Of a DNA stretch of 64,000 nucleotides, positions 24,771 through 36,957 are shown piece after piece (position 1 is the stretch's first letter; each line of letters starts with the position of its first letter). Source of the DNA: Blasia pusilla (lineage: Eukaryota; Marchantiophyta; Marchantiopsida; Blasiales); the NCBI GenBank assembly GCA_050084515.1, contig CM114272.1, positions 46,872,001 to 46,936,000 on the forward strand, written 5' to 3'. Below the pieces are notes generated by a model. It ran no database searches and was not told the origin of the DNA. It saw only the letters and a program-made list of their open reading frames with translations. A program made the translations under genes and the position numbers.

Positions 24771-25852
24771 TCATGTCAAGCAGTTCAGATCTATTGCCTG
24801 ACCCAAGACATGACGTCGTGATGCCTCTGATAGTGACGATACTGTCGTCACTCTTGTGGGGAATCCCATCGCTTGCTCTTGCTCATCGGCGTTGGGCTCC
24901 ACCAACCTCTGTACTTGGTCATCCCAAACCAAGCCAAGTCTGGCCTCCTTGAATGCATAGGAAGCGGGAAAACTCACCAATCTGGGAAAGGCTGCCCGTG
25001 GCTTGCCAATCTTGTTGACCACAATCAACGGCGGTCAATCATCTAGCCTCACTGCCTGTGATCAACGGCCCGGATCCAATATAGAATCCACGAAAAAATC
25101 GGAGGGACGCTCCACTCTCGCATATGCCCTCCGTAGCACCTCGTGTGATACCAAGTTGGTCCACCAAAGACGCGGGCAATGTGCTTGTGAACCCACACTT
25201 GCTACATCTAAAAACACTGCCGGGCTGATCCATGCGCTCACCTGATGTGCACTCGTCACCACGCGGGACCTCAAATTGCCCAAAATTGGCACATTCTCCA
25301 AATGTATGTTGGACAACGAGACTGATGCTCATGTAAATATCGCAAGATCCACATCATCTCCCAAAATAACATGGACTGAGTGTCAGCTAACCCGCTACCT
25401 CGTCCAACACTTGATTGCCCCTGACACAGCCAACCAGCAATGACCAAGTCTATGGTCCCTACCCGCTCCAAGTCCTGCGCCCCCAACAATGAAATGTACC
25501 TCGGTAGGGAACTCTGGTAACCCTAAATGGCGGACGTAGATAACAAGTTGGGAAAACGGAGGGGTAACAACGCCACATGGTGAAGTGAAGCGCGCCTTGC
25601 AACATCATCAATCTCCACATACAGGTACTGCTGCAAGCGCACTCCAGCGTGCAAAACAACAACTAACCCTGTGCTGATCCCTCCAAAGAGATACAACACC
25701 CGAATACCCTTCTTTGGGATGCACCACACAATCGGGGTGGTGTCCAAAGGGGTCATAGCAACACTCCTGCCTACTTGGGGTTCCTCTGACCCATCACATT
25801 TTGGTGTAAAGGTCTCGCTCCACGCGGTTTGCACATGCTCAGTGGCTAAGCG
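24771..25852 (-). pseudogene. DNMT3-like C5 cytosine methyltransferase, element B
   Basis: Motifs occur in canonical order but in shifting frames. Motif I (SAM binding): IRVLYLFGGISTGLVVVL. Motif IV (catalytic Cys loop): DLVIAGWLCQGQSSVGRG, with the usual PCQ now LCQ. Motif VI: LENVPILG. Motif VIII region: PRLWWTNL. A short target-recognition stretch starts VDSILDPGR. Motifs IX-X: GFPTRVT, then RRHVLGQAIDLNCL. The short gap between VIII and IX and the LFGGISTG form of motif I resemble DNMT3/DRM enzymes rather than DNMT1 or CMT. It lies between protease and RT, so it would be made as part of the polyprotein. At least one frameshift (about 25.28 kb) and several stops make it inactive. Confidence 0.85.
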
Positions 25853-26064
25853 TCAAAGCTCCTCAGTCGAGCCCAAAAGCGACACCTCTCCTCCACGGAC
25901 TGATGCGGCTACCATGACACTCCTCTGCGTAGAAATGTCAAGAATCGGAGTATCCTTTGTATGGACATGTCCCTCAATCAAATCACTAGGCCAAGTGATG
26001 GCACTTCTAAATGCTGCAAATTCGCCAGCTCTCTTAGCCGTCGCTCGATCACTACACCCATGAA

Positions 26065-27255
26065 TCAAAGGGGTAATGAGCTAAGGCGCCCATCACGTGA
26101 CTGCCATCTTGGTTTGTAGGATGTTGACTCTTCCCAGTAATCCAAGGAAAATCCCATCGGGTATAACACTGCTTCACCAACCAAGATGTCGTAGGACTCT
26201 ACATCAGTCACTATCGCCTTGGCTCGCACCATAGACTCATCTGTAGGGTGTCTTGGGCAAATCCTCACCACGACCTCCTGTCGGGTGATATACTGTGTGG
26301 TACTCACTTCACCCAAGGATGTCTGTATCCGGAGTGGACAACGCTCCACATCGGCTCTCGTCAAGCCCAATCCTCTAAATGAAGCTTTCCCCAACATTAG
26401 GGGTTGCGCTCCTGAATCCAACAAGACGCGATGTGGACTAAAAGCTCTACCTCCAAGACTCACAACTAGAAGACCTCTCTCTGGTTATCCAGCAACACAA
26501 CACTAGGAGAAACCATGGCACGCTCTATCGCGGGTCTAGCGGGCATCTCCGCCATCCTAGCAACCGTAGCCTACCATGAATTTGACGTGGACGGCCCCAA
26601 AATCCGCTCCAAGGGCAGGTCCATCACCTCCTCTGCAAGCATCTCTGAACGTGATGCAAGAACTCCAACTCCACACTCACATAGCGTAGCGGCCATCCAA
26701 AAAACCTCGACGAGCGTACCTCCCAACATCATAACATCGGAAGCAGAAAATAAAGGAGCACGGTACACAACGGTGGCCGCCCCCAACAACGTGCTCGACA
26801 CACATCCCTCTTGAGCATTAGCAATAGGAGTTGTCGCACTCGCTTCTCCCATCACCCTCCCTGCCTGCACACCAACAACATTATCAATTGTCAAGGAACT
26901 TTGATCAAGAACCATTGATGGGGTCCTCATTGCCTCGAACAACGTGAAAGATTGAGGAAGCCTAGTCTGTTTCTTGGCTTCCCCTCACTATGGATCCAAC
27001 TCTGTGGCTACTCCATGGGTCACAACTGCGGCGGCCTCCATCTGGGCAACCCCGCACATCCAACCAGGATCCTCCATATCTCTCGCTGCTCCATATGATG
27101 TCGATGCCACGGATCCGGCATCGGGTAATCTCAATGTCACAACGGCAATCTGCACCTGTAGCTGATGTATGTGAGCAGCCATCCTAGCCTCACGCCCGAC
27201 ATCTCCCTCGACGCGTGTAGGTGGTGGGACTCTACCTCCTCTACAGGCAATTCCA
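26065..27255 (-). pseudogene. Gag C-terminus and aspartic protease, element B
   Basis: From 27,255 the frame continues gag after the Mutator-like insertion (MAAHIHQLQVQIAVVTLRLP is helical). A conserved block of unknown role follows (APLFSASDVMMLGG, then WMAATLCE), shared with elements C and D. Protease: RVLLDSGAQPLMLGKASFRG with catalytic DSG intact, and the flap/late segment VESYDILVGEAVLYPMGF. Stops at about 26,988, 26,570 and 26,065 break the frame. After 26,065 a short linker leads to the methyltransferase. Confidence 0.75.
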
Positions 27256-27264
27256 CCACCCTAT

Positions 27265-27345
27265 TGAGGAGCGGTAAGAGGAGAGGAAGAGAGGAAGAGA
27301 GGGAGAGAGGAAGAGAGGAGAGAGGAGAGAGGAGAGAGGAAACTA
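27265..27345. repeat. Left inverted repeat of the Mutator-like element
   Basis: Starts TGAGGAGCGGTAAGAGGAGA and runs into GAGAGGAA/GAGAGGG units. The complement of this sequence ends the 522-bp relative at 38,201 (…TTACCGCTCCTCC), which confirms that the GCGGTAAGAGGAGAGG part belongs to the element and not to its target. Confidence 0.6.
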
Positions 27346-27707
27346 CCTTCAACCCAAAGAGATACTTTTTTTTAAGAGAGTTTCCTGTGATTTGAAGAGA
27401 GTTTCTGTTGGGTTGAAGAGAGGAAACTTTTTTGTGATTTTTTTGGCACTTTTGTTCTCAGTGCTTTGGCACTCCCACAAATTTTTTTCCTCTTCCACAT
27501 TCTGGCAACCCATCTGAATCCAACGGGTTGCACTTTGCACAAAATTTAAAAAATGAAAAAATCAGTGGAATCATAAATGTGGAACAAATCACTTTTTCCA
27601 TCAAGGTCTAGAAAAAATCTATCATTTGCCCTGGGCTGAATAGAGTTCAAGCTCAAAGTGAAGGTTCTGGAAAATGAAATTACAATCTAAGACCTCAATT
27701 TGCATCC

Positions 27708-30700
27708 TCAAAGTGGTTTGTTTAAAATACTTCGCACTTCTTTGAGGGACAGAATTGGTTGGTGGATTCCTACTCCTACCTTCCACTCTCTTAAAACTAC
27801 AAGCAACACATAATACATGTGCTTACAAGGGAAATACCTTTTCCCACTTGTCTCTCTTTGGACAAAGTCATCAGAGGAACATATGGGAAAGCAACAGATG
27901 TGCACCACATACATCCCTGTGACACTTGAATTTACAATGTTGTTCCTGACCCAATACATCCTTCCTATTCCATTGCCACTCAAGACATATTTTGTGGCGA
28001 TGATTTCCATGTTTGCCTCCCGAGCTGATGCGATTCACTTTGCTCTCTCCACCATTGGCCTACACGTTCTATTTCTCTTCACCCCATTTCTAGACTCAAA
28101 CAAAAAAAGTTGGATTGAGATCATCCACCTTCTCCAAGTATATGTTGACATCAATCTTAGGTTGAATACAAAATGCAAGGTCTCTGTAATGCGAACATGC
28201 TCCCAACTCCCTCCGTCTACGAGTCTGAAACAGGCACTCCATCCCAAGGACCGGATGTTGCGAACTTCCAGCTATGGAGGGCTTTTGAAATAAAAAATTC
28301 ACTGATTTTGGAGAAGTTACTGCATCACGGATTTGGGAGCAATCCGGGATCTCTGAATACCTAGGCGGCGTAATTTCTTCATCCAAATCAATCATCGGGT
28401 TTGTTCCTCCATGCTGCCTCTTCACTTGCCTAAAGTCAATATACTTATCTGGTCTCCACGAGTCTCGCTCGGACTTCTCTACCACCATCTGTATGGGACG
28501 TCTTGAAACATGCCCACAAATATCCCCACCAATGTGTACATCTTACTCGAGGGAGTTCCTGCTACGCACCGGTTGAAGGCTTCCATATAGAGTTTCTCAT
28601 CACCAGATCTCACAACCGCCCTAACATAGAGCTCGTAAATCGAAGGCCCCTTTCCTTTTGTTATGCCTTTTGTGAGGAAGATATGGGATGTTGCAGACTG
28701 TAGCATTGCTCCAGTTGTGTTGCAACACCAAGGAACCACCTACTCCAACACGTTGGATTCATAGGGGTTGCAAGTAACTTTGGCCACTCCGGGATGGAAG
28801 ATCCAAGTCCAAGTCATCGAAATCGGATGAATCGCACATGGATTTTCCAGCCTCCAACTTGAGACGGGTTGCAAGTCGGGGACATCCTTGGAATGTCCCA
28901 GTAACCTTTTACTGCAACCTAGCACTCAAGAACCTGCTACTGCAACCGGACGCAATCGTACGGGTTGTGAGAAGTAGGCTGGTCCGGTCTAAAAAATCCT
29001 TGTGCAACATGTCGGATTCCGTTGGCTTGCAAGAAGTATCCACACACGAAGCTTTGCAACTATTGGAATTCGACGGGTTCCAGTTAACTTGAACTGATGC
29101 AACGTGACTGGATGGGACTTGGAGACAGCCGCAACGTGTCTGAATGCGAGGAGTCGCATACAAATGCAACTAGTCGGAATCGGACAGGTTGCAGACATAC
29201 GCAACTTGTCGGAATTTGACGGGTTGCAAACCGAGTTCACTCGCAGCCTTGCGGCTTGCAACCCATCCGGACCAAACTATTTGCAAGCCTTGTATATATG
29301 CAACTTGCAACCCATGGGTTTCCGACGAGTTGCACACTTAGGCAACCCGTTGCATCCGACGGGTTGCTTGGTTTCTGCGATTTGAAATCCCTATAGTGCC
29401 CAGGCTTCTCAACTTGAGCTGCAACTTTTCAAACAATTATAAGCATTAGCTTGACAAGAAAAAATACTGAACTCACATGCCGCATGAAGTTTTCCCATTG
29501 TCTCATTCGTAGAGTCCACCAACTGAGCCAAGAGCACAACTCTTTATACTTCCCCTCAATCACATGCTTCCTCCACCACCCATGAAGTTCTTCTTGGCAC
29601 TCCATGGCCTGTCTCAAGGTTTTGTTGTTCTTGCAGTGTTGGAATAGAGTGACATGCTCTGTCCTCTTATTCTCCTTGATGCAAGATTTGGTGTACCGGG
29701 TCACAAACTGTTGCCAATGGAAAGCATCCGACCTCTCTGGTTGAACCTCTCCACCTGAGAACAGTTCTCTGATAGCAATCCACCCAATTTGTGCATTGTC
29801 AAACCATGAATCCATAAATTTTCCTTTCTTTTTTCCTTCACCACCTCCAATAAGAGTAGCCAACACATCTTCAAACTGCCAACGTCTTCTGCTTTTACCT
29901 CACAGACAAATATAGTTTTGAGTCCCTTCTCCACATGGTCATAAATGTGAGCATCCATGGTCAACCATCCATTCAGCACTCTGTAGCAAATATCAAAGCT
30001 TACCCAACTTCTGTAAAGATCTTTCCCTTCCCTCATTCGATCTATAAGATGGAAGCCACTCGACGGCCCTGTCGTTGACATTTTGAAGACATAAGCCATG
30101 GATCTTTTGCCTCCGTGGCCCATGCATTGCCATCTCTGAATAAATGGAAATCTGGAGTTGGCCTTGATTCTGGAAATGACATCCATTTCGGCCGTCTTTC
30201 CATCCAGTATCTGTATTTGACGCTGCAAATTCCGGAAGCATTCAGGATCAGCGAGAAATGCGAGATTTTCCCAGAGTTTTTTCTCCTCAACAGCTTTGAT
30301 CTTGCCTTGCCCAGGGATTCCAAGCAATTTTTCACAAATTTGTGATGGTGTTGTCAACTTGATCACTTTGGGCTTTGATCTCAGAGAGTTTGTATATACC
30401 TCGGCCACTTTCTTTGCTACATCCTCCTTGATGCGTCCCTGAATTGCACCGGTAACACAATGAATGTGGAACCCAACATGAACTGCCAACCTGGTGTACT
30501 CGGACATAGAACTGAAGTCGTGCACAATGAAAAACATGTATGCAGGACACGCTCCAACGTAGAAAGGGGATGCCTGACAATGAGGACATTGATGGCCTCC
30601 CGGAGGTATGGTCGTACCGACCTTATATGGAGTTTCTGCATTCTTTGGGGGAAATTGCAACGTATTGACTCACCCATTGCGCTCTAGATACGGGCAACCT

Positions 30701-31308
30701 GGACTTCTATACTCTAGGGCTCCAACGCATTTGCGGCGAGAAACAATCCAAGGACGATCTGGAATTGAAGCACTAGTCCGTTGAAGCCTGCACCATCGAT
30801 GACAATCAGACTTTGTGTCCATATCCTTCAAGCATCCTCCATCTTTCTATTGAGCAAGACCAACAAGTGGAGGCAACTCAAAAATGCAATTACCATTGTA
30901 CGTGGGCGGCAACTCGTCGACAAGAATGTGCTTGAACATTTTAAAGGGCAAACGTTTGTTGGAAAACGTAGAGCTACGTGCTCTAGGAAATTTTGGACCG
31001 TCTACTTGGGAAATAGAGGAATTCAGAGGCAAGCCATAAACTCTTTATTGACCATTTTTTAGAGGTAGGAGATTCCACACTTTACAGTCTGCTATTACTC
31101 GCTCGACTGTCTCACCTACAACGTCCTCTATACCGTCCACCCTAACATTCTTGGAAATAAAGATTGTTCCAATTTGGAGAAGAAATCGCACTGAAAGGAA
31201 ATTTTCATCCACTGGTATGTAAGACTCATGAGCTTGCAGTTGAATTATTTCTGATTGAGGAAGGACCGCAAGATGATTGCCAAAAGTGAGTTTCACATAA
31301 TTATCCAT
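27708..31308 (-). pseudogene. Mutator-like transposase with SWIM-type C-terminus
   Basis: From the ATG at 31,308 the N-terminal part reads MDNYVKLTFGNHLAVLPQSE. A putative zinc-binding region follows (CVGALEYRSPGCPYL, QCPHCQAS, HVGFHIHCVTG). The central transposase core has WLTMDAHIYDHVEKGLKTIF, then FMDSWFDNAQIGWIAIREL, AFHWQQFVTRYTKS and RMRQWENF. These match the D...D...H layout of Mutator-like DDE transposases and a family I recall as common in mosses and charophytes. After an intron (about 29.47-28.74 kb, full of GGGTTGCAA motifs) the C-terminal exons end with a SWIM-like zinc motif (HICCFPIC then PCKHMYYVL, 27.85 kb). Several stops and frame changes break it. Splice sites other than the donor GTGAGT near 29.47 kb are not secure. 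Confidence 0.6.
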
Positions 31309-31337
31309 TCCCAGATTATTCCACCGGGTGGAGAATG

Positions 31338-31382
31338 AAAATAGGAATAAGAATAAGAATGGGAATGAGAATGAGAATATTT
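31338..31382. repeat. GGAATAAGAATGAGAAT-type microsatellite
   Basis: A short run of A/G-rich hexamers (AGGAAT, AAGAAT, GGGAAT, GAGAAT) lies between the transposase start and element C. It may be part of the transposase upstream region. Confidence 0.5.
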
Positions 31383-31449
31383 AATTTATAGTGAATAGTG
31401 TTTGTTATTCTCCTGACAGAATTTAACTTACAAGATGGTGTTTGGTAGG

Positions 31450-31817
31450 GGACATGACCATACGGGTTATGTCGTAGAGTATTGTATGCTAGTAGAGGCC
31501 ATACCTTATGTAGGGCCGTAGTGTCTAGGTAGAGATGCGGTTTCATACATAGGGTTGGGGGTTACTCAGTTGAGTGTGACTTTTCAAGTAGGGCCCGCTC
31601 TTAGGTTGGAGGATATAGTGTGGAGTGCACTCAAAGAACACTTAGTTCTTTGAGTTGAACCTGTTGCATTGGGAGTTAGCCTTGGTAGTGAGTAGAGCTC
31701 TTGGTTATGGTAGTTCTCGCAAGCTTCGACCTGGATTCTCCCATTGTGGAGTGGGTTTGGCTCGATTGTATGTGATTCTATACGTGTTTTATGACAATAG
31801 GTCTTTCACAGATTTCA
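31450..31817 (+). repeat. Element C 5' terminus: repeat A1
   Basis: Matches A2 (40,978-41,345) without length difference, from CATGACCATA to CTTTCACAGATTTCA. The B segment that follows A2 at the 3' end is absent here: after GATTTCA the sequence goes straight into internal DNA (CTCAAAGAACTAG). No obvious TGG-type primer binding site follows directly. Confidence 0.8.
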
Positions 31818-32946
31818 CTCAAAGAACTAGAGTAGATTGATGGTAGCTTTGATTTTGGATCAGTAGGATCTTGTTAGGGCTGATTGTGTACTTAGCCGTG
31901 GATTTTCATGGCTTGTGGCCTATGTTGGAGGTGAGAATCTGGTGCGTGGTTGGTTGTTAAAAAAGCGCCTTGCTGAGAGCTTTCCAACGCGCTTTAGATC
32001 GTTGGATTTCGTCAAGGGAGTTGGAAGTTATCAAGGATTGAAGATTCTGATTCGTGTTCGACGGTTTTCTGATGTGGAGAGCTTGGAGTGCGGAAGCTTT
32101 GCTGAAGTTCATCCATATCGGGTGAGAGGTTTCTGTTGCTACTTGTATTGTGATCTCATGTGGAGCTATCTGCTTGAGTGTGTGAAGCGCTGTCGGATTT
32201 TTGATTCTGGAGGTGTATGGACAGCAAGTTTGTCTGATTTTTAGCTCGGAGTACAGAGCTCAATTATAGCTGATTTTTTCAAGGCAACTCATGGTAGCTC
32301 GGGGCGAGTGGGTGTGAGAGGCGGAGTAAGGAGAGCTTGGAGTGCGGAAGCTCTGTTGAAGTTCATCCAGATCGGGTGAGAGGTTTCTGTTGCTACTTGT
32401 ATTGTGATCTCATGTGGAGCTATGTGCTTGAGTGTGTGTAGCCCATTTGGTGCTGTTCGGAGATGTGTTGGCACTTTATGCATCTCGGGTTTTTGGTTGA
32501 TGGACCTCTAGCGCATAGTACGGTATAGCCTCTCCATGCAGGTGATATTTTCAGGTGTTGCGAGTGTGACTGGCACGTCATCGACCAACGGCGGAGTAGC
32601 TATTGCGTTAGAATTGTGTGGTGGGTTCTGTGGATTCAGGGGGCGCCACGTTTGGTGGATTGTGTTACCTTGATTTCCATTTGCGATTGGAGGGTTGTTG
32701 TTGGACTTCCTGTGTTTGGATCCCCTCCATCGTTGCTTCTTGCTTGCGCGCCCATTGTTAGGGTTGACGCTGATTTCCAGAGTAGTATTACTCATGTGTG
32801 CTACCGGTAGTGAGGCTGGAGTGATGACCAGTAGACCGTGGGAGGCTTCTTGTGGTGATGACAGGTTAGGTTGCCTACACCCATAGCTAGTAGAGCTAGA
32901 ATAGTATAGCAACATCAACGTCACTTGGTTACTTAGTGGTGGTAAT
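31818..32946 (+). other. Untranslated leader of element C with internal duplication
   Basis: No coding region is supportable. A segment of about 110 bp (32,077-32,188, GAGAGCTTGGAGTGCGGAAG to GCTTGAGTGTGTG) is repeated at 32,331-32,440 with few changes. The rest is plain sequence between A1 and gag. Confidence 0.55.
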
Positions 32947-34738
32947 TTGGTGGTGGTGCGGCATCGGCGTTGGTCATCACGGAGCTGTCTGGTGGGTCTG
33001 GTTGGGAACTGTGGTGCAGATAGTGGTGGTTTTACACGGAGTGGATTGAGGTATCGGCTACCTTTTCCACTTCCGACGGTTGATGAAGAGGAGGACGAGG
33101 GTGTTCCAAACACCGATTCTTCTATGTTACTATCGAGTGTTGCAGCTCCATTGATTTGGGATATGGACAGGATATATGGGGCCATGAAGGGCCCACGAAA
33201 ATACTCGGGTGCAGTGGGTTGATGAAGAGGAGGACGAGAATGTTCCAAACATCGAGTCTTCTACGTTGTTATCGGGTGTTGCAGCTCCATTGATTTGGGA
33301 CATGGATGGGATATATGGGGCCATGAAGGGCCTACGACGATACTCGGGTGCAGTGGGCACCATTGAGTTGGAGGACTTCATGCAAGAGTTTGATACGTGG
33401 TGTGATATGCAGATGTTGCGGAACGCCACGTTGTTTACATCCTTCTTGGCTTGGAAGGGGTTGTTTCAGCATTGGAAGGGGTTGTTTCAGCACTTGGAGG
33501 GACCATCCATGGATGATTACCATGAGTTTAGGAAGGACCATGTTGCTGAGATTGAGGCGTGGAGACAATATTGGTCTCCAGGCTATGTGTCTATCACCCA
33601 TGGTGGTATTGGTAGTAATGCTCCTACGATGCCAGCCAGCCCGACGTTGAGTGGTACGAGTACGAGCCGGAGTGGGGGTACCAGTGGGGGTACTAGTGGA
33701 GGTACTAGTGCCCCACCATTGTTTAGCCCGGTTGCAGAGTTCTTCAAGAGGTTGAAGAAGAACTATCAGGGAGTGAAGACAGAGAAGTTGAGGAGTCTTC
33801 AAGAATTTGAGCGAAAGACTGGTAAGAGTCTTGGTGAGGCATACACTCGTATGCGACGCTTGATTTCAGTTACCCAGGGTGTGATTGAGGCTCAGGCAAT
33901 CCAGTTTTGGTATCGGATCTTGGACAGAGAGTAGCGCCGCAGGGTACGTGATGCTACTCTTATGAGTGATGATTCACCCACATTGACCCATGTGTTTGCC
34001 CTATCTGAGAAGATTGAGCTTAACATGATGGAGGAGAGAGTGGTGACATCCGCATTCAGTAGGGATACAACAACTACTTCTCGTGTTCAGCAGCCCACCT
34101 CACAGTCTCGTAGTAGTGGTGGTGGTAGTAGTAGTGGGAGTCGTGGGAGGTACACACGACCTCAGTCAGGTCCTAGAGGGAGACTTGCGCAGAGACCATT
34201 GCCTTCATTTGCTGCCCCGCAGCAAGGACTGTCATGTTGGACATGTGGAGGTGATCATGTTAGGAAGTTTTGTCCCCAAGAGGATGGGAGACGGACTTTG
34301 GAGGATGGGCCTTTGTTGGCCCCAACTCAGTGTGATCATTGCGGGAGACCAAGTCATCCTCGAGAGCGTTGCTTTGATCTTCATCCAGAGTTGAGATCAG
34401 GCCACGGCCGTGGTGGAGTAGCTCCGAGAGGCCGAGGTGGTAGAGGTGGTAGGGGTGGTAGAGGTGGACCAATGGTTGGAGAGCCTACGGTGGCTACCCC
34501 TACCACTACGACAGAGTCAGCTATGGTTGCCAGGATTGAGTAGTTGGAGCAGAAGTTGGGTCCTATGGCTGGTATCCAGCATAGAGTAGGTTTGGGAGCA
34601 AGGGCTTCCACCTCATATGGAGGGGATGATCTCTCTTATATGGCAAGTGCAGCACAGGTTAAGGCATCAACTGCAATTACGAGAGAAGCCACTCGAGCGT
34701 TAGAGCCACGTGGTGCTATTGTGGAGTTGGATCCATAG
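32947..34738 (+). pseudogene. Gag of element C
   Basis: The capsid part (33.3-33.93 kb) has GTIELEDFMQEFDTWCD, MDDYHEFRKDHVAEIEAWRQ and LRSLQEFERKTGKSLGEAY, matching gag of element B at 50.7-51.4 kb. After a TAG at 33,932 the frame continues into an S/G/R-rich region. Then come a zinc knuckle (CWTCGGDHVRKFC, near 34,240), a second C/H cluster (CDHCGRPSHPRERC) and a GRGG-rich tail. Further TAG codons lie at 34,541 and 34,736 in the same frame. A 139-bp tandem duplication (33,080-33,218 and 33,219-33,357) shifts the frame at the gag N-terminus, and a 21-bp duplication gives WKGLFQH twice. The start codon is not certain. Confidence 0.75.
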
Positions 34739-34780
34739 AGGGGTGAGGCTGGGAGGCAGGCTAGGTTTCCCCATTCATTC

Positions 34781-35860
34781 TTGTTGTCTGAGGTGCTTAG
34801 GACTCCATCCATGGTTCCTACGCAGCCTATTGAGCCTACAGTGGGGACTGAGGCATCTACATCACGTGTAGTAGATACGGATGCAACATCCAATGCAGTG
34901 TTGCAGATGGCATTTTTAGTGTTGGGATCCCCATTGTTTTCGGCCACGGAGCTGATGGCTTTAGGAGTTGACTTAGCTCATGTATTTCAACTAGCAGCCA
35001 CGTTGTGTGAACGTGGGGATATTACTGCTACACGTGCTGAGGTGGATGAGGGTGTTGCGGTGGAGCGACCCTCTATGTCAGGTGTAGCATTGAGTACCAG
35101 TGCTACTTGGGAGGAAACAACGGCGAAGATGGATGCATTACCAGCCCGGCCAGCCATTGATCGTGAGAGGCTTACACCTGGTGTATGTATGTTGGACAAC
35201 CGGAGTGGGATATTCCAATTGGTGAGTCCTACAGGACACGTGTATAGACCAGATAGAGTCTTGTTAGACTGTGGTGCCCAACCTTTGATGTTGGGAAAGG
35301 CAACATGTATTGGTTTGGGTATTCGGAGGTCAGAGCTTGAGCCTTGCCCATTCGTGATTCAAACATCACTTGGAGGAGCAAATGATAGGTCTCAATTCAT
35401 GACACGGGAGAAGTTGTCCGTACAGTTGAGACCAGATCATGCAAATGATAGCTCACGGTTGGGAGTACCTACAGTGGTCACATCAACCGAGTCGTATGAT
35501 GTACTAGTTGGAGGAGCAGTATTGTGCCCGATGGGTTTTCTGATGGACAAGTGGACTGAGACAACGTCCTGTAGACCTGGTTGGCAGTCCGGGGATGGAC
35601 ATATGAGCCAGGTTCCTGTGAGATTTATTTATGGGGCTCAACCAGGAGGATCTTCCCCAACAGTGTTAGCATCTGTGGCTGGTTTTAGTGGAGTAGTCAC
35701 TTGGCCAGGAGACTTTTTGGAGGGTAATCTTTCTGCTATGGATTCTCCTGTGCATGAGGAGGTAGAGGAGGTCCCTAGTTTTGCACCAGTGGCATTCTCA
35801 TCGTTTGATGTGCCCTTTGGAGTTCAGGCGGTGCACTACGGTAAGAGGCTGATCGCCTAG
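34781..35860 (+). pseudogene. Aspartic protease region of element C
   Basis: One frame of 359 codons, continuous with gag apart from stops. The first third is the conserved block of unknown role (FSATELMALGVDLAHVFQL). The protease has RVLLDCGAQPLMLGKATC, with the catalytic triad D-S-G changed to D-C-G, then TSTESYDVLVGGAVLCPMGF. The C-terminal part (VTWPGDFLEGNLSAMDSPVH) is shared with element B and links to the methyltransferase, whose frame starts after a shift between 35,860 and 35,953. Confidence 0.75.
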
Positions 35861-35952
35861 TGTAGGAGGCTTGGTGTGAGGCTATTATACCTCACGAGGA
35901 AGGCGAGGCCCCACGGCGGACTCCTACTTCTGGTCCAGTTGGGTTATCCCCT

Positions 35953-36957
35953 TTGGATACTACACCCATTGTATGGCAGTATCCACCGGAGGGCATTTGT
36001 GTGTTAGATCTCTTTGGTGGGATTAGCACTGGTTTGGCTGCAGTGTTGCAGGCCGGTATTCGTGTGCGGAGATACGTATATGTGGAGCGAGATGAGACCG
36101 CCCAGAGAGTCTCATCCCGACATTTTGGTCAATTGATGCGGAGATATCCTGAGTTATTTCCGCCATCAGCTATTCGTGGGTACCAGCGTGCTTTGCCGTC
36201 ACACATTGCATTGTTGGGGGCGTAGGACCTTCAGAGGGTTGGTCCTGTGGATTTGGTGATTGCTGGATGGCCATGTTAGGGTCATACACGTGCTGGTCGT
36301 GGTGAGGGATTACACGACCCTAGGTCTCGATTATTTTGGGAGATGTTACGGGTGTTACGACATCTTCAGGTTCATCAGGCACCTGCTCTAGCTAACATTC
36401 TGGAGAATGTTCCATTGTTGGGTTACACTCGGACCTGGATGATGGCGAGTATTCATGAGGTGCGGTCTTGGATCAGACGAGCGGTGTTGTTGGATGCAGC
36501 GCAAGATGGCTCGCATGCACATCGTCCACGCTTGTGATAGATAAACTTGTTGCCTAGGGAGGTTCTACGTGGAGCATATGTTGCAGTGCAGCGGGATCCT
36601 TGCCTTACAGTGGATAGTATCTTGGATACTGGGCGACTTTCTCAGGTGGTGAGGGTTATTCATCGGTCATCCATGGCACTGGTGAATCGTGTGGGCCAGC
36701 CTAGGATGGCACTACCCACATTTGTGAGTTTTCCCTCGTCACATGCCTACAGAGAAGGTGGTCCCGGGCTTGTATGGGATTCTCATGTGCGATAGTGGTT
36801 GGAGCCTAACGCTGATGAGAGAGAGCGTGCGATGGGATTTGCTACTGGTGTGACAGCGGTTGCTTCCATTTCTGAGGCTTCACGACGTCATGTGTTGGGT
36901 CAGGCCATGGACCTGAATTGTTTGACCTGGATTTTGAGTCTTGGGATGGCCGAGTAG
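35953..36957 (+). pseudogene. DNMT3-like C5 cytosine methyltransferase, element C
   Basis: A single frame of about 335 codons contains the full motif order. Motif I: ICVLDLFGGISTGLAAVL. A downstream acidic residue follows in YVYVERDE. Motif IV: DLVIAGWPC then TAG where the Q of PCQ is expected, then GRGEGL. LFWEMLRVLRHLQVHQ precedes motif VI NILENVPLLG. Motif VIII region: HRPRL, two stops, INLL. A short recognition region starts VDSILDTGRLSQ. Motifs IX-X: EPNADERERAMGFATGVT and RRHVLGQAMDLNCLTW. In-frame stops are at 36,223, 36,277, 36,532-36,537, 36,793 and 36,955, mostly TAG in place of CAG or TGG. Length and motif spacing fit DNMT3-type catalytic domains. No PWWP, UBA or other targeting domain is attached. 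Confidence 0.88.

Noticed and set aside
28838-29385. Plus-strand frames in the GGGTTGCAA-rich stretch
   Set aside because: The stretch lies between transposase exons of the opposite strand and consists of decayed palindrome motifs, so it is taken as an intron.
32508-33248. 246-residue minus-strand frame inside element C
   Set aside because: It is antisense to the leader and gag of element C and has only low-complexity S/P/N-rich content.
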